NCBI GenBank assembly: GCA_000242815.2
Contig: AHHB01000014.1
Location: 1-64,000, forward strand
DNA length: 64,000 nt
Source of the DNA: Janthinobacterium lividum PAMC 25724
GTDB taxonomy: Bacteria; Pseudomonadota; Gammaproteobacteria; Burkholderiales; Burkholderiaceae_D
Direction: 5' to 3'
The notes under the pieces are model-generated. The model did no database searches and had not been told where the DNA came from. It was given only the letters and a program-made list of their open reading frames with translations. Positions 45,175 through 52,073 of this stretch are shown piece by piece (position 1 is the stretch's first letter; each line of letters opens with the position of its first letter). The position numbers and the translations under genes are program-made.

Positions 45175-45771
45175 ATGACACACGCGCATTTCTTGCGGAT
45201 GAAAGGTTTGAAGGGCAAGGCCATCATCGTGACTGCGGCCAAGCACAACCTGCGCGAAATCTTGGCCGAACTTGGCGGCGACCAGGGCGCTACCATCGAC
45301 CCGAGCCGCACGCTGCTGAATTGCATCCTGCGCGGCCCAGTAACTGCCGCCGGCGTAGCCAGCGAGGCACGCGCGCTGATGGCCACCGCTGGCATTGCCA
45401 CGCTGCGCAAGGATGCATTGCGCGGGCTCGAAATCATTTTCAGTCTGCCAGCCGAAACCACCGTCGACCAGGGCGCATTCTTTGATGATGCGCTTTCATG
45501 GGCCGAGCAGTGGTTTTCCGTGCCCATCCTCAGTGCCATCGTCCATAACGACGAAGCGGCGCCGCACTGCCATGTAATTCTGCTGCCGCTGGTCGATGGC
45601 CGGATGCGTGGTAGCGAGCTGATGGGCAACCGCATGAAAATCATGGCGATGCAGGGCGATTTCCAAACGAAGGTAGGACAGCGCTACGGATTGGCTCGCC
45701 AGGCAGCGCCAGCGCGCCCCAGTGCTGCGCACCGTCAGCAGGCGATATGCGGCCTGCAACGTAACCTGTAA
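45175..45771 (+). CDS. MobV/Pre-type relaxase-like protein
   Basis: A 198-residue protein starting at the ATG at 45175. It matches the plasmid mobilization and recombination (Pre/Mob, MobV) family by the early HNLRE (residues about 22-26), IDPSRTLLN (about 40-48) and above all the third motif HNDEAAPHCHV, which fits the family HxDExxPHxH metal-binding signature. It is short against the 400 or more residues of plasmid Pre proteins, but the catalytic half is present. It should nick an origin of transfer, which supports mobilization by a helper system. No coupling protein is encoded. Confidence 0.82.
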   Translation: MTHAHFLRMKGLKGKAIIVTAAKHNLREILAELGGDQGATIDPSRTLLNCILRGPVTAAGVASEARALMATAGIATLRKDALRGLEIIFSLPAETTVDQGAFFDDALSWAEQWFSVPILSAIVHNDEAAPHCHVILLPLVDGRMRGSELMGNRMKIMAMQGDFQTKVGQRYGLARQAAPARPSAAHRQQAICGLQRNL

Positions 45772-46152
45772 CGACTGCAACGCGTTGCAGGTTGCCGCGC
45801 TAACCGTTCGAGAACCCTTTCGATACCCATACCAAGCCCCTTGCAAGGACCTCCGATGGGCCTTGTATGCCGGGGCGGCTGCGCACCTGTACATTGCGGA
45901 AACCCAGCCGGTTTCTATCCGAATGCGACCGGGATGCTACCCGGTACCCAACCGTTACCGAGTTTTCGGGAGCGGTCATTGACCAGGTGCGCGAGGGTGT
46001 CGAGCTATGCGAAACCCGCCGCAACACGACACGCCAGTGCTAGACGAGTGCACTAGCCTTGAGCGCATCGTGTTGACGCTGACCAGATTATTTTCGGCCT
46101 AAGCGACTGTTCCACTCGGGTTATTATGTTCGCAGATATAGGGGTAGTGAAA
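45772..46152. other. Possible origin-of-transfer region
   Basis: About 380 bases between the relaxase and the HEPN-like gene without a supportable gene. It starts with a perfect 16-bp palindrome (45775-45790) and several short near-repeats of CTGCAACG. Relaxase oriT sites often lie beside the mob gene, so it is a candidate; the nick sequence itself cannot be picked out. Confidence 0.45.
45775..45790. promoter_or_regulatory. Perfect 16-bp palindrome beside the relaxase gene
   Basis: CTGCAACGCGTTGCAG is preceded by CTGCAACG and CTGTAACG within 30 bases. This is a candidate binding site for relaxase or a repressor. Confidence 0.5.
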
Positions 46153-46938
46153 ATGCACATAACAACCTTTGAAGCAATGCAACAAGGCTTGCCTGGGGCG
46201 GACAGTTGGAAGGGGCTTTTCCATCTTCGATATTGGGATGAGTCGTATCGTGACTACGCGGCGGCCGAGCTATATAGGGAGGCACTCGCAGCTTTTCTCG
46301 ACACCGTCACTTTGAGAAGTCGAACCTCACTGCTTGAAGAGTACGAGGTCTGGCGGCAATTTTTTAAGGCGCTTCACGACGACCCGGATAGCGTGGGAGG
46401 AACGCCTCATTGTCCAGTCACGTGGGAACGAAGGCAGCAACTGAACCTCGAAAACTTTAAGATTGCTGCTGGATTTGAAATTTTTATGAAGGCCCGGTTA
46501 CTTCAGGAAGGGTACGTCCCAAATGAAATAGATAGGGCGCGGCCTGAATGCCAAGCCCTATTCGGTGCCCAGAAAAGGCGTCCTATCACTGTGGTTGAGT
46601 TAACGGCCATATGCCCTTTCCTTTTTGACGGACAGGCAAATTATTGGCCTGCTGTGAGCAGAAAATCGCTGCTGTTTTCTACTTTGACGGAGAAGCCTGC
46701 TTACGGCGCCACAATTGGTCTGTCACCACGCCAGCTAACGGTTATTGATGGATATCGCCAGGAGCGCAACGAAATCCACTTGCCCAGTGAAATGACGGGA
46801 ATCGGCATCAGAATAGATAATTTGCCTGAAAAAATTACATTTTTGGTTGAGTTCATTAACGCGGAAATTATCGACCGGTTCAATGAAATCATTCAACGGC
46901 GTAGTATTCGTTATGACAAAGTCGAGCCTCTAATCTAA
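46153..46938 (+). CDS. Possible HEPN-domain protein of the element
   Basis: Starting at 46153 (AGGGG site) gives 261 residues; an ATG at 46126 has no such site. It is not a recognised family, but two features suggest a HEPN-like fold: a hydrophobic helix FKIAAGFEIFMKARLL in the middle, and RQERNEIH near residue 213, which fits the R-x4-6-H catalytic pattern of HEPN RNases. The composition and AT-richer codons differ from its neighbours. It has its own position behind the palindrome region. HEPN proteins often act in phage defence or toxin systems. Moderate confidence. Confidence 0.6.
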   Translation: MHITTFEAMQQGLPGADSWKGLFHLRYWDESYRDYAAAELYREALAAFLDTVTLRSRTSLLEEYEVWRQFFKALHDDPDSVGGTPHCPVTWERRQQLNLENFKIAAGFEIFMKARLLQEGYVPNEIDRARPECQALFGAQKRRPITVVELTAICPFLFDGQANYWPAVSRKSLLFSTLTEKPAYGATIGLSPRQLTVIDGYRQERNEIHLPSEMTGIGIRIDNLPEKITFLVEFINAEIIDRFNEIIQRRSIRYDKVEPLI

Positions 46939-47033
46939 TGGCTACTTGACGTAGGCCCGTCATGCGCCTATGCTAAAAAAGCCCTGAGAAAAAGGGGCGC
47001 GGGTTTGGCGACTCGGGAAGCGTATGGCGGACA

Positions 47034-47056
47034 ACCGCCCAAAGGCGGTATTTTTT
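47034..47056 (+). terminator. Terminator upstream of the C4-like RNA
   Basis: ACCGCC (47034-47039) pairs with GGCGGT (47044-47049), followed by a T run. It separates transcription from the left from the structured RNA region at 47091, or ends a leader transcript. Confidence 0.65.
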
Positions 47057-47090
47057 CGTCCGTTGCACCATTGCGTCCTCTATGAGCGGC

Positions 47091-47153
47091 AGTGGTGGGG
47101 ATACCTTCGGGTATGCCGGTTTCCGTATGCACCGGTTCGCCAACCCCACCATT
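47091..47153 (+). ncRNA. Structured RNA resembling C4 antisense RNA
   Basis: A 10-bp closing stem (47091-47100 with 47144-47153, one G-T pair) encloses two hairpins: ATACC-TTCG-GGTAT (47101-47114), which carries a UUCG-type tetraloop, and CCGGT with a ten-base loop and ACCGG (47116-47135). Single-stranded links contain TTTCCGTATGC. The plan fits, from memory, the C4 antisense RNAs of P1, P7 and P4 phages, which repress an antirepressor message. It lies immediately before the leader of a phage-like operon. No search was possible. Confidence 0.6.
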
Positions 47154-47214
47154 TGCTGCTCACCTCGTTTGGCGACGGGGCGTGCAGTTTCTCAACTGCA
47201 TATTGGAGGCAACC

Positions 47215-47490
47215 ATGCCAGGCACCACCACACCCCAACATATCCCAGCACCAGCTACGGCCCTGTCAGTCGACCAGCTCTATCAAACAGCGTTCTACAA
47301 CGGCCGCACCCCGCGTAGCCATGAATACAAGGCTGGCGCTCGCATGGCGCTTGAGCATCGCATCGAGCGCACGGACTTCGATATGCCGTACCAGGTGGGC
47401 ACGGCCGCCGCTGATGCTTTCTTTGCAGGTATCGAGGAGGGAAAAACCATCTGGCGTGCTGCCGTAGCAAAGATGGGCGGTGCAGCATGA
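47215..47490 (+). CDS. First gene of the element replication operon, unknown function
   Basis: A 91-residue protein with the start at 47215 behind GGAGG. A perfect 7-bp hairpin (TGCAGTT with AACTGCA, 47183-47200) sits just before the ribosome binding site and follows the C4-like RNA, so leader structure may control it. The protein has residues about 15-55 rich in polar helix (SVDQLYQTAFYNGRTPRSHEY) and ends in a Met-Ala tail. No known family. It is the first of six overlapping genes ending in the RepA-like helicase. Confidence 0.65.
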   Translation: MPGTTTPQHIPAPATALSVDQLYQTAFYNGRTPRSHEYKAGARMALEHRIERTDFDMPYQVGTAAADAFFAGIEEGKTIWRAAVAKMGGAA

Positions 47491-47771
47491 GCGCCGCCGT
47501 CAGTATGCTGACCAGCGCCAGAGGCCAAGTGCTGGACGGCGCCGTTATCCGCCAGCATGCGTCTGATATCAGCGCGCACGCGGCCCGGCTGGAAATCTTG
47601 CTGCTGGAAGCCCTCGACAAGCTGGACGGCATCAAGCCCAGGGACGAGGTCACGCGCGGCGCGGTCGACGCGGTGGAATGCTTCACCACCTGCGCCCTGC
47701 GCAACGGCGCGTTGATGCGCGATGCCGCCGACTACATAGCCGCCTTGGTGGCGGAAGGCGGTGACGCATGA
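47487..47771 (+). CDS. Element protein of unknown function
   Basis: A 94-residue soluble helical protein with several Ala and Leu-rich segments (residues about 18-45) and two Cys. It overlaps the preceding gene by 4 bases (ATGA) and the next gene likewise, so the products are made in step. No recognised family. Confidence 0.62.
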   Translation: MSAAVSMLTSARGQVLDGAVIRQHASDISAHAARLEILLLEALDKLDGIKPRDEVTRGAVDAVECFTTCALRNGALMRDAADYIAALVAEGGDA

Positions 47772-47998
47772 AAACGCCATCGAAAGACGAGGCCGCAGCC
47801 CTTGCGCTGGTGCCGCTCGCACTGACCGCCGACGAAAGCACGCTGCTGCAGCGCTACCGCGCCACGGCACCGCACTGGCGCGCCGACATCGTTGACTTCG
47901 CCAATACCGTGGCAAAGATGTTCCCGCTGGAAAAGCCAACCACCGCGCCGGCCGCTATCCAATTGGTCAACACCAACAACCAACGGGGGCAGAAATGA
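47768..47998 (+). CDS. Element protein of unknown function
   Basis: A 76-residue protein joined to both neighbours by ATGA overlaps. The central part (about 20-50: TADESTLLQRYRATAPHWRADI, split here only for description) is helical. Of the P4-like regulator size class, but no family is recognised. Confidence 0.6.
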   Translation: MKTPSKDEAAALALVPLALTADESTLLQRYRATAPHWRADIVDFANTVAKMFPLEKPTTAPAAIQLVNTNNQRGQK

Positions 47999-48450
47999 AC
48001 GCCCCGCGCATGCCGCTCGATGGAGGTACTGACGAGCCGCTGTACGATGTGCTCACCGAGCGCGGCGAAGTGCTGGCGCTGGACCTCACACTTGATGCTG
48101 CCCATCAATTAGCCTGCGAGCATCAAGCGGCAGGGGATTACCCTGCAAGCGGCGAGTTATCAATCCGCTCGGTGCGCATTCGCCATCAGAGCGAGCAGCT
48201 GGCCGCCAGCCGTTACTCGCTGCCCGAGCCGCCGGAAGTGGGCCCGCCACCTGCGCTGGTGTATGGCGGTGGAACTCTTGGCCTTGAGGATGCCCGCAAG
48301 GTGACGATTCAAGCACGCGCACCTCGCGGCCTGGTGAGCATGACGCTTGAGCAGGCGCTGCGCTGCATCGATCAATTCGCGGAACCCGGCCGCAGTCGCA
48401 TCCTGCTTGTGCTGCCCTACCACTTCTACATGCCTGGCGGTCGCGTATGA
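47995..48450 (+). CDS. Element protein of unknown function
   Basis: A 151-residue protein with an N-terminal mixed part (about 1-70), a Pro-rich middle (PEPPEVGPPPALVYGGG, about 77-93) and a helical C-terminal part (SMTLEQALRCIDQFAEPGRS). It overlaps the neighbouring genes by 4 bases on each side. Not recognised. Confidence 0.6.
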   Translation: MNAPRMPLDGGTDEPLYDVLTERGEVLALDLTLDAAHQLACEHQAAGDYPASGELSIRSVRIRHQSEQLAASRYSLPEPPEVGPPPALVYGGGTLGLEDARKVTIQARAPRGLVSMTLEQALRCIDQFAEPGRSRILLVLPYHFYMPGGRV

Positions 48451-48764
48451 GCACTCTAGCGGAACTGGCACGCATACGCGCCGAGTATGGGCTGGCGCCG
48501 GTGGGTGGCGTCCTGTGGCTGGGCGTCGGCATGTTGCCACCCAAACGCAACGCCATCGAAATCGACCCGGCCAACCTGCCCACGGCGCTGGAGTGCCGCG
48601 CGGTGGCCGGCCTGGACGTGGTGCTGATATTCCCCGGAAAGCTGACCAGGTACGGCGCGCTGCGGACGCTGTCCGACCGGCTGTATCAGGCCAGGCCGCG
48701 CCGACTGTTGTTGGTTGACGGCGACCACAAACGCACGGCCTTTCTCAAACTGGCGGAATCATGA
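48447..48764 (+). CDS. Element protein of unknown function
   Basis: A 105-residue protein with a helical start (ELARIRAEYGL), a strand-rich centre (GGVLWLGVGM, VVLIFPGKL) and a basic C-terminus (RPRRLLLVDGDHKRTAFL). The strand order recalls a small Rossmann-like nucleotide-binding domain, without a P-loop. It overlaps the neighbouring genes by 4 bases on each side. Not recognised. Confidence 0.6.
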   Translation: MSTLAELARIRAEYGLAPVGGVLWLGVGMLPPKRNAIEIDPANLPTALECRAVAGLDVVLIFPGKLTRYGALRTLSDRLYQARPRRLLLVDGDHKRTAFLKLAES

Positions 48765-49912
48765 TGGCGGACAAACACATAGATGGCCAGATGGCTGGCT
48801 TTACACTGGGCAGGGAGGATGACGCTGCGCGCGCCGCCCGCATCGAGCTGGAGCGCCAGGGAGAAACGGCCCGCCAGTTTGACCGGAGCATGCAGCGCGG
48901 CGAGCGTGTGGTGAAAATCCGCTGTGGTGCCGATATCAAGCCGCTGCCCATCATCTGGCTGTGGCCTGGCTGGGTACCGGCCGGAAAGCTGACCATCTTG
49001 GCCGGCGCCGCCGGTACCGGCAAGACCACCCTTGCGCTGGCGCTGGCCGGCGTCATCACGACGGGCGGCCGGTGGCCAGATGGTAGCGACTGCAAGGGCG
49101 GCGGCAATGTTCTGATATGGTCGAGCGAGGACGTGGCCGACGACACTCTGGTGCCGCGCCTGATTGCCTCCGGTGCCGACCTGGCACGCTGCCACTTCAT
49201 CGAGGGTATTGCGCAGGATGGCGAAAGCGTGCCGTTCGACCCGTCGCAGGACATACAGGACCTGCGCCGCGCGGTCGATGCCATTGGCGGCGTGAGCCTG
49301 CTGCTGATAGACCCCATTGTGTCGGCCGTCGCCGGCGACATGCACCGGGCCAACGACGTGCGCCGCAGCCTGCAGGCGGTGGTGGACTTCGCGGACGCTC
49401 ACGGCTGCGCGGTCATCGGCATCACCCACTTTGCCAAGGGCGGCGCCGGCAAGTCGCCACAGGACCGCGTTATCGGCTCCCAAGCCTTCGGCGCGCTGGC
49501 GCGCATGGTGCTTGTGACGGCGAAGGAAGAGGGCAGCAACCGGCGCGTAATGGCCAGGGCGAAATCGAACATTGCCCCGGATGATGGCGGCGTAGCTTAC
49601 TCGTTGGAGCTGGCCACCATTGCCGGCGGCATCGAGGCGACGCGTGCGGTATGGGCCGGTACCATCGAGGGCACGGCTCGGGAAATCTTGGGTGACGTCG
49701 AGCACGACGACAGCGAGGGTGGCGGCGAGCGCCTGGACGCGGAGCAGTTCCTGCGCGACCTGCTGGCGGATGGGCCGTTACCAACGCGCCAAATCAAAGC
49801 TGATGCGGACGGTGCAGGCTATTCTTGGGCGACAGTGCGGCGGGCGCAAAAGTCCCTTGGCGTGGCGGCAATCAAGGGGGGCATGAAAGAAGGTTGGACC
49901 TGGAGGCTGTAA
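48761..49912 (+). CDS. RepA-like AAA ATPase (plasmid/phage replicative helicase family)
   Basis: A 383-residue protein whose ATG overlaps the previous stop. Residues about 60-290 form a RecA/RepA-type hexameric helicase core (AAA_25-like): LTILAGAAGTGKTTLALALA is Walker A (about 80-90), LLLIDPIVS the Walker B strand (about 185-193), and HGCAVIGITHF (about 215-225) a sensor motif. The C-terminus (about 320-383) is a winged-helix-like region (LRDLLADGPLPTRQIKADAD). It resembles RSF1010-type RepA and P4-like helicases, so it likely unwinds the element origin. The iteron-like repeats start 13 bases after its stop. Confidence 0.87.
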   Translation: MMADKHIDGQMAGFTLGREDDAARAARIELERQGETARQFDRSMQRGERVVKIRCGADIKPLPIIWLWPGWVPAGKLTILAGAAGTGKTTLALALAGVITTGGRWPDGSDCKGGGNVLIWSSEDVADDTLVPRLIASGADLARCHFIEGIAQDGESVPFDPSQDIQDLRRAVDAIGGVSLLLIDPIVSAVAGDMHRANDVRRSLQAVVDFADAHGCAVIGITHFAKGGAGKSPQDRVIGSQAFGALARMVLVTAKEEGSNRRVMARAKSNIAPDDGGVAYSLELATIAGGIEATRAVWAGTIEGTAREILGDVEHDDSEGGGERLDAEQFLRDLLADGPLPTRQIKADADGAGYSWATVRRAQKSLGVAAIKGGMKEGWTWRL

Positions 49913-49924
49913 GCGGCGAATTTC

Positions 49925-49997
49925 CGAAGGTGCTCAAAAAACGGCGAAGATGCTCATTAAATTATGTGAGCATCTTCGGGGAAACTGAGCACCTTTG
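49925..49997. repeat. Four iteron-like 12-base repeats, nested hairpin
   Basis: The 12-mer CGAAGRTGCTCA occurs at 49925-49936 and 49945-49956, and its inverse TGAGCAYCTTYG at 49967-49978 and 49986-49997. The inner pair is a perfect 12-bp inverted repeat around a ten-base loop, and the outer pair is perfect over 10 to 11 bp. Start spacings are 20, 22 and 19 bases, about two helical turns each. Location just after the RepA-like gene suggests an origin of replication or a RepA autocontrol site; a terminator role is less likely as no T run follows. Confidence 0.7.
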
Positions 49998-50139
49998 CGT
50001 TCGAAAATTAGAGCGCCAGCGACCTACGAGACTGGAGAAAGACAGTGCTTCCCTTTCTCCACCCAAGAAACCATTTTGTTATCGATGCTGCTTAGTGAGC
50101 ATTCAGCTTATGTTTTCGTTCGGTTATTTCGCGGCTTGT

Positions 50140-50670
50140 TCATTTCCCAGGCCATTTCCAATCCGTTTGTAATTTGCCTGCGCAGCGGTATTGTTCAGCA
50201 AACTGTCCCGTCTGTACCCCTCTGCAAGCCCAAACTAAAAACCTATTCTGATTGTAGAACTGGTCCCATTCCCAGTCATAATCATAGGCCGTACTCGCGT
50301 ATCCTGTAGCTCCCCCAGCAACAGCGCCACCGCCTCTGGATGATGCGACTAAAGCAGCGCCAGCTAGTACACCAACTCCTATTGCAATGGCCTGATTTCG
50401 CTCAAGTCGCGCGCAACTTTCATCGTCTAACCCTCGGCGTTCCACCTCGGCGCGCACTTGAAACTCAAAATAAGAGTCTTCGCCGTTTGCGACAGCGGCA
50501 GAAGTAGCGTTTCTCAATGTAGTACAAAGCCGTGTATCACTCACCTCATATCGCTTTTCACGAAACTCTGCAGGAGAAAGTGCGCAACCGCTCAGGAGGC
50601 TTGCAATGAGTGCGGTAGTTATTTTTTTTGATGCTGAAAACACAGAGTCCCCGTACGAGAAGAAGGTCAT
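50140..50670 (-). CDS. Small lipoprotein of unknown function
   Basis: A 176-residue predicted lipoprotein, started at the ATG at 50670; the frame upstream is AT-rich without a good site. A short basic region and hydrophobic signal (KKITTALIASLLSG) end in the lipobox LSGC with the Cys near 29. The mature part has several Cys and a Gly-Ala rich hydrophobic stretch (about 93-120) that could insert in a membrane. It could be a surface-exclusion or entry-exclusion protein, a common cargo of mobilizable elements, but no family is recognised. Confidence 0.6.
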   Translation of the reverse strand: MTFFSYGDSVFSASKKITTALIASLLSGCALSPAEFREKRYEVSDTRLCTTLRNATSAAVANGEDSYFEFQVRAEVERRGLDDESCARLERNQAIAIGVGVLAGAALVASSRGGGAVAGGATGYASTAYDYDWEWDQFYNQNRFLVWACRGVQTGQFAEQYRCAGKLQTDWKWPGK

Positions 50671-50751
50671 GCTATTTTGATGCTGGAATATTAATATCTC
50701 TGGTGCAAGAATGATACTTAATTGTGCTTTTTGGAAAATTTGCAACATAGC

Positions 50752-50865
50752 TGTTAGAAAACGAACGATTTCTAACATCTACAAACATCAATATAAATCC
50801 ATGTTGGAAATATAGGGCTTGCTATTTCTAACAGGCAGATATATTCTAACAGTGTTTTCTAACAG
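50752..50865. promoter_or_regulatory. Resolution-site-like array upstream of the resolvase
   Basis: At least six copies of TTCTAACA, or its inverse TGTTAGAA or the near-match TGTTGGAA, are arranged as three subsites: an inverted pair at 50752-50777 (9-bp arms, 8-base spacer), an inverted pair at 50802-50833, and a direct pair at 50844-50865. Three subsites next to a serine resolvase gene is the layout of a res site, and the promoter of the gene would lie inside it. Confidence 0.7.
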
Positions 50866-50884
50866 TCTTAACCGGAGCAACACC

Positions 50885-51451
50885 ATGGCAACCTTCGCAT
50901 ACGGCCGCGTCAGCACCAAAGAGCAAACCGCAGACAACCAGAAGATGGAAATTGAAGCGGCCGGCCACCAGGTCGATTACTGGTATGCGGATACCATCAG
51001 TGGCAAGACCAGCGCCAGCGAGCGCCCGGAGTTTGCCGCGCTGCTGGCACAGATTCGCAACGGCGAAACGCTGGTAGTGGCGAAGCTCGACCGCCTGGGC
51101 CGCGACGCGCAGGACGTCGGCGCCACGGTCAAGCTGCTGGCAGCCCGCAAGATTGCTGTCATAGTGCTGCAGTTGGGTAAGCTTGACCTGACTTCGCCAG
51201 CCGGCAAGATGATGATGACCATGTTGGCGGCTGTGGCCGAGATGGAGCGCGACTTGCTGGTGGAGCGTACACAAGCGGGCCTCGCCCGTGCCAAAAGTGA
51301 AGGCAAGACGCTGGGGCGCCCAGCGAAGACTAACACCGAGCAGCGCGCGGACATAATCGCAAGATATGCCGCTGGTGAGAGCGTCAGTGCCTTGGCGCGG
51401 GCGTATGCGGTATCACGAGCAAACATCTTGGGTGTGGTTAAGCCCACTTAA
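50885..51451 (+). CDS. Serine recombinase (resolvase/invertase)
   Basis: A 188-residue serine recombinase beginning at the ATG at 50885. The catalytic Ser is residue 10 in the YGRVSTKEQT motif. The catalytic domain (about 1-125) includes the VVAKLDRLGRD and EMERDLLVERTQ motifs, followed by the long E helix and a C-terminal HTH (about 145-185: YAAGESVSALARAYAVSRANI). It resolves dimers or inverts DNA. With the res-like array upstream it is probably a multimer resolution system for the excised, replicating element. Confidence 0.92.
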   Translation: MATFAYGRVSTKEQTADNQKMEIEAAGHQVDYWYADTISGKTSASERPEFAALLAQIRNGETLVVAKLDRLGRDAQDVGATVKLLAARKIAVIVLQLGKLDLTSPAGKMMMTMLAAVAEMERDLLVERTQAGLARAKSEGKTLGRPAKTNTEQRADIIARYAAGESVSALARAYAVSRANILGVVKPT

Positions 51452-51462
51452 GCAATGCGAAC

Positions 51463-52056
51463 TTATGGCAGTTGAATGCCAAATATTGTCAAACCGTTTC
51501 TTTGCCAGTTTGGCGGCAAGTCCTTTTCATAGTCCAGATATCCAGCCAAAGCCTTAACGTTTGCCAGCGTCTGCTTTTGCGCTATCACCATTCGATGGAC
51601 GAGGTCCAATGTAGTTATGAATGGGATTTGCAGGTCTCCTGCAACCCATCCCATTCCGCCGTCGTCACTCACTGCGGTAGTCGGAACGCCTGAGTTGGTA
51701 AACACATACGCATGAGCTAGCACCTCGCAATCGGTGGTCGATGGCAGCGTGTATCTATTTGCCTTTATAGCAGTTACGCTATTAATCGAATGAGCTTTGA
51801 TATTGGAGCGCATCATCTTTATTTGGGAAGACTTTGCTGCGTCCATCGGGATCAGATTTTGTCGACGATTCAATGCGTATGGAGGCTGGCCAGCCCAGTG
51901 GAATTTAGTCTGCAGGCGAGGAGCCCTAGCCCATTCTAAATGCACCTCTGGAGTAACTACGGCCTTTTCAGGCGCTGGATAAAAATTGGTTCCAAGCAGT
52001 GGATTGATGCTGTAAGCAAGCCGAAGATATGAACAAGTGTCAAGTAAATATAGCAA
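51463..52056 (-). CDS. PIN-domain protein paired with an XRE/ImmA protein
   Basis: A protein of about 197 residues starting near a TTG at 52056; the exact start is unsure because no ATG with a good site is in place, and an AUA or AUU start nearer 52077 would overlap the upstream gene end. The PIN-like set of acidic residues is visible: Asp in YLLDTCSYLRLAY, Glu in TPEVHLEW, Asp in TTDCEVLAHA and Asp in VSDDGG. PIN proteins are often RNases, and several act as toxins. It is translated from the same transcript as the XRE/ImmA gene, which lies immediately upstream on this strand. Confidence 0.72.
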   Translation of the reverse strand: MLYLLDTCSYLRLAYSINPLLGTNFYPAPEKAVVTPEVHLEWARAPRLQTKFHWAGQPPYALNRRQNLIPMDAAKSSQIKMMRSNIKAHSINSVTAIKANRYTLPSTTDCEVLAHAYVFTNSGVPTTAVSDDGGMGWVAGDLQIPFITTLDLVHRMVIAQKQTLANVKALAGYLDYEKDLPPNWQRNGLTIFGIQLP

Positions 52057-52073
52057 CTTAAACTCAGCAGTTA

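Noticed and set aside
45722-45982. 86-codon frame between relaxase and HEPN-like genes
   Set aside because: Composition and lack of a start site argue for a shadow; the stretch is more likely regulatory or oriT.
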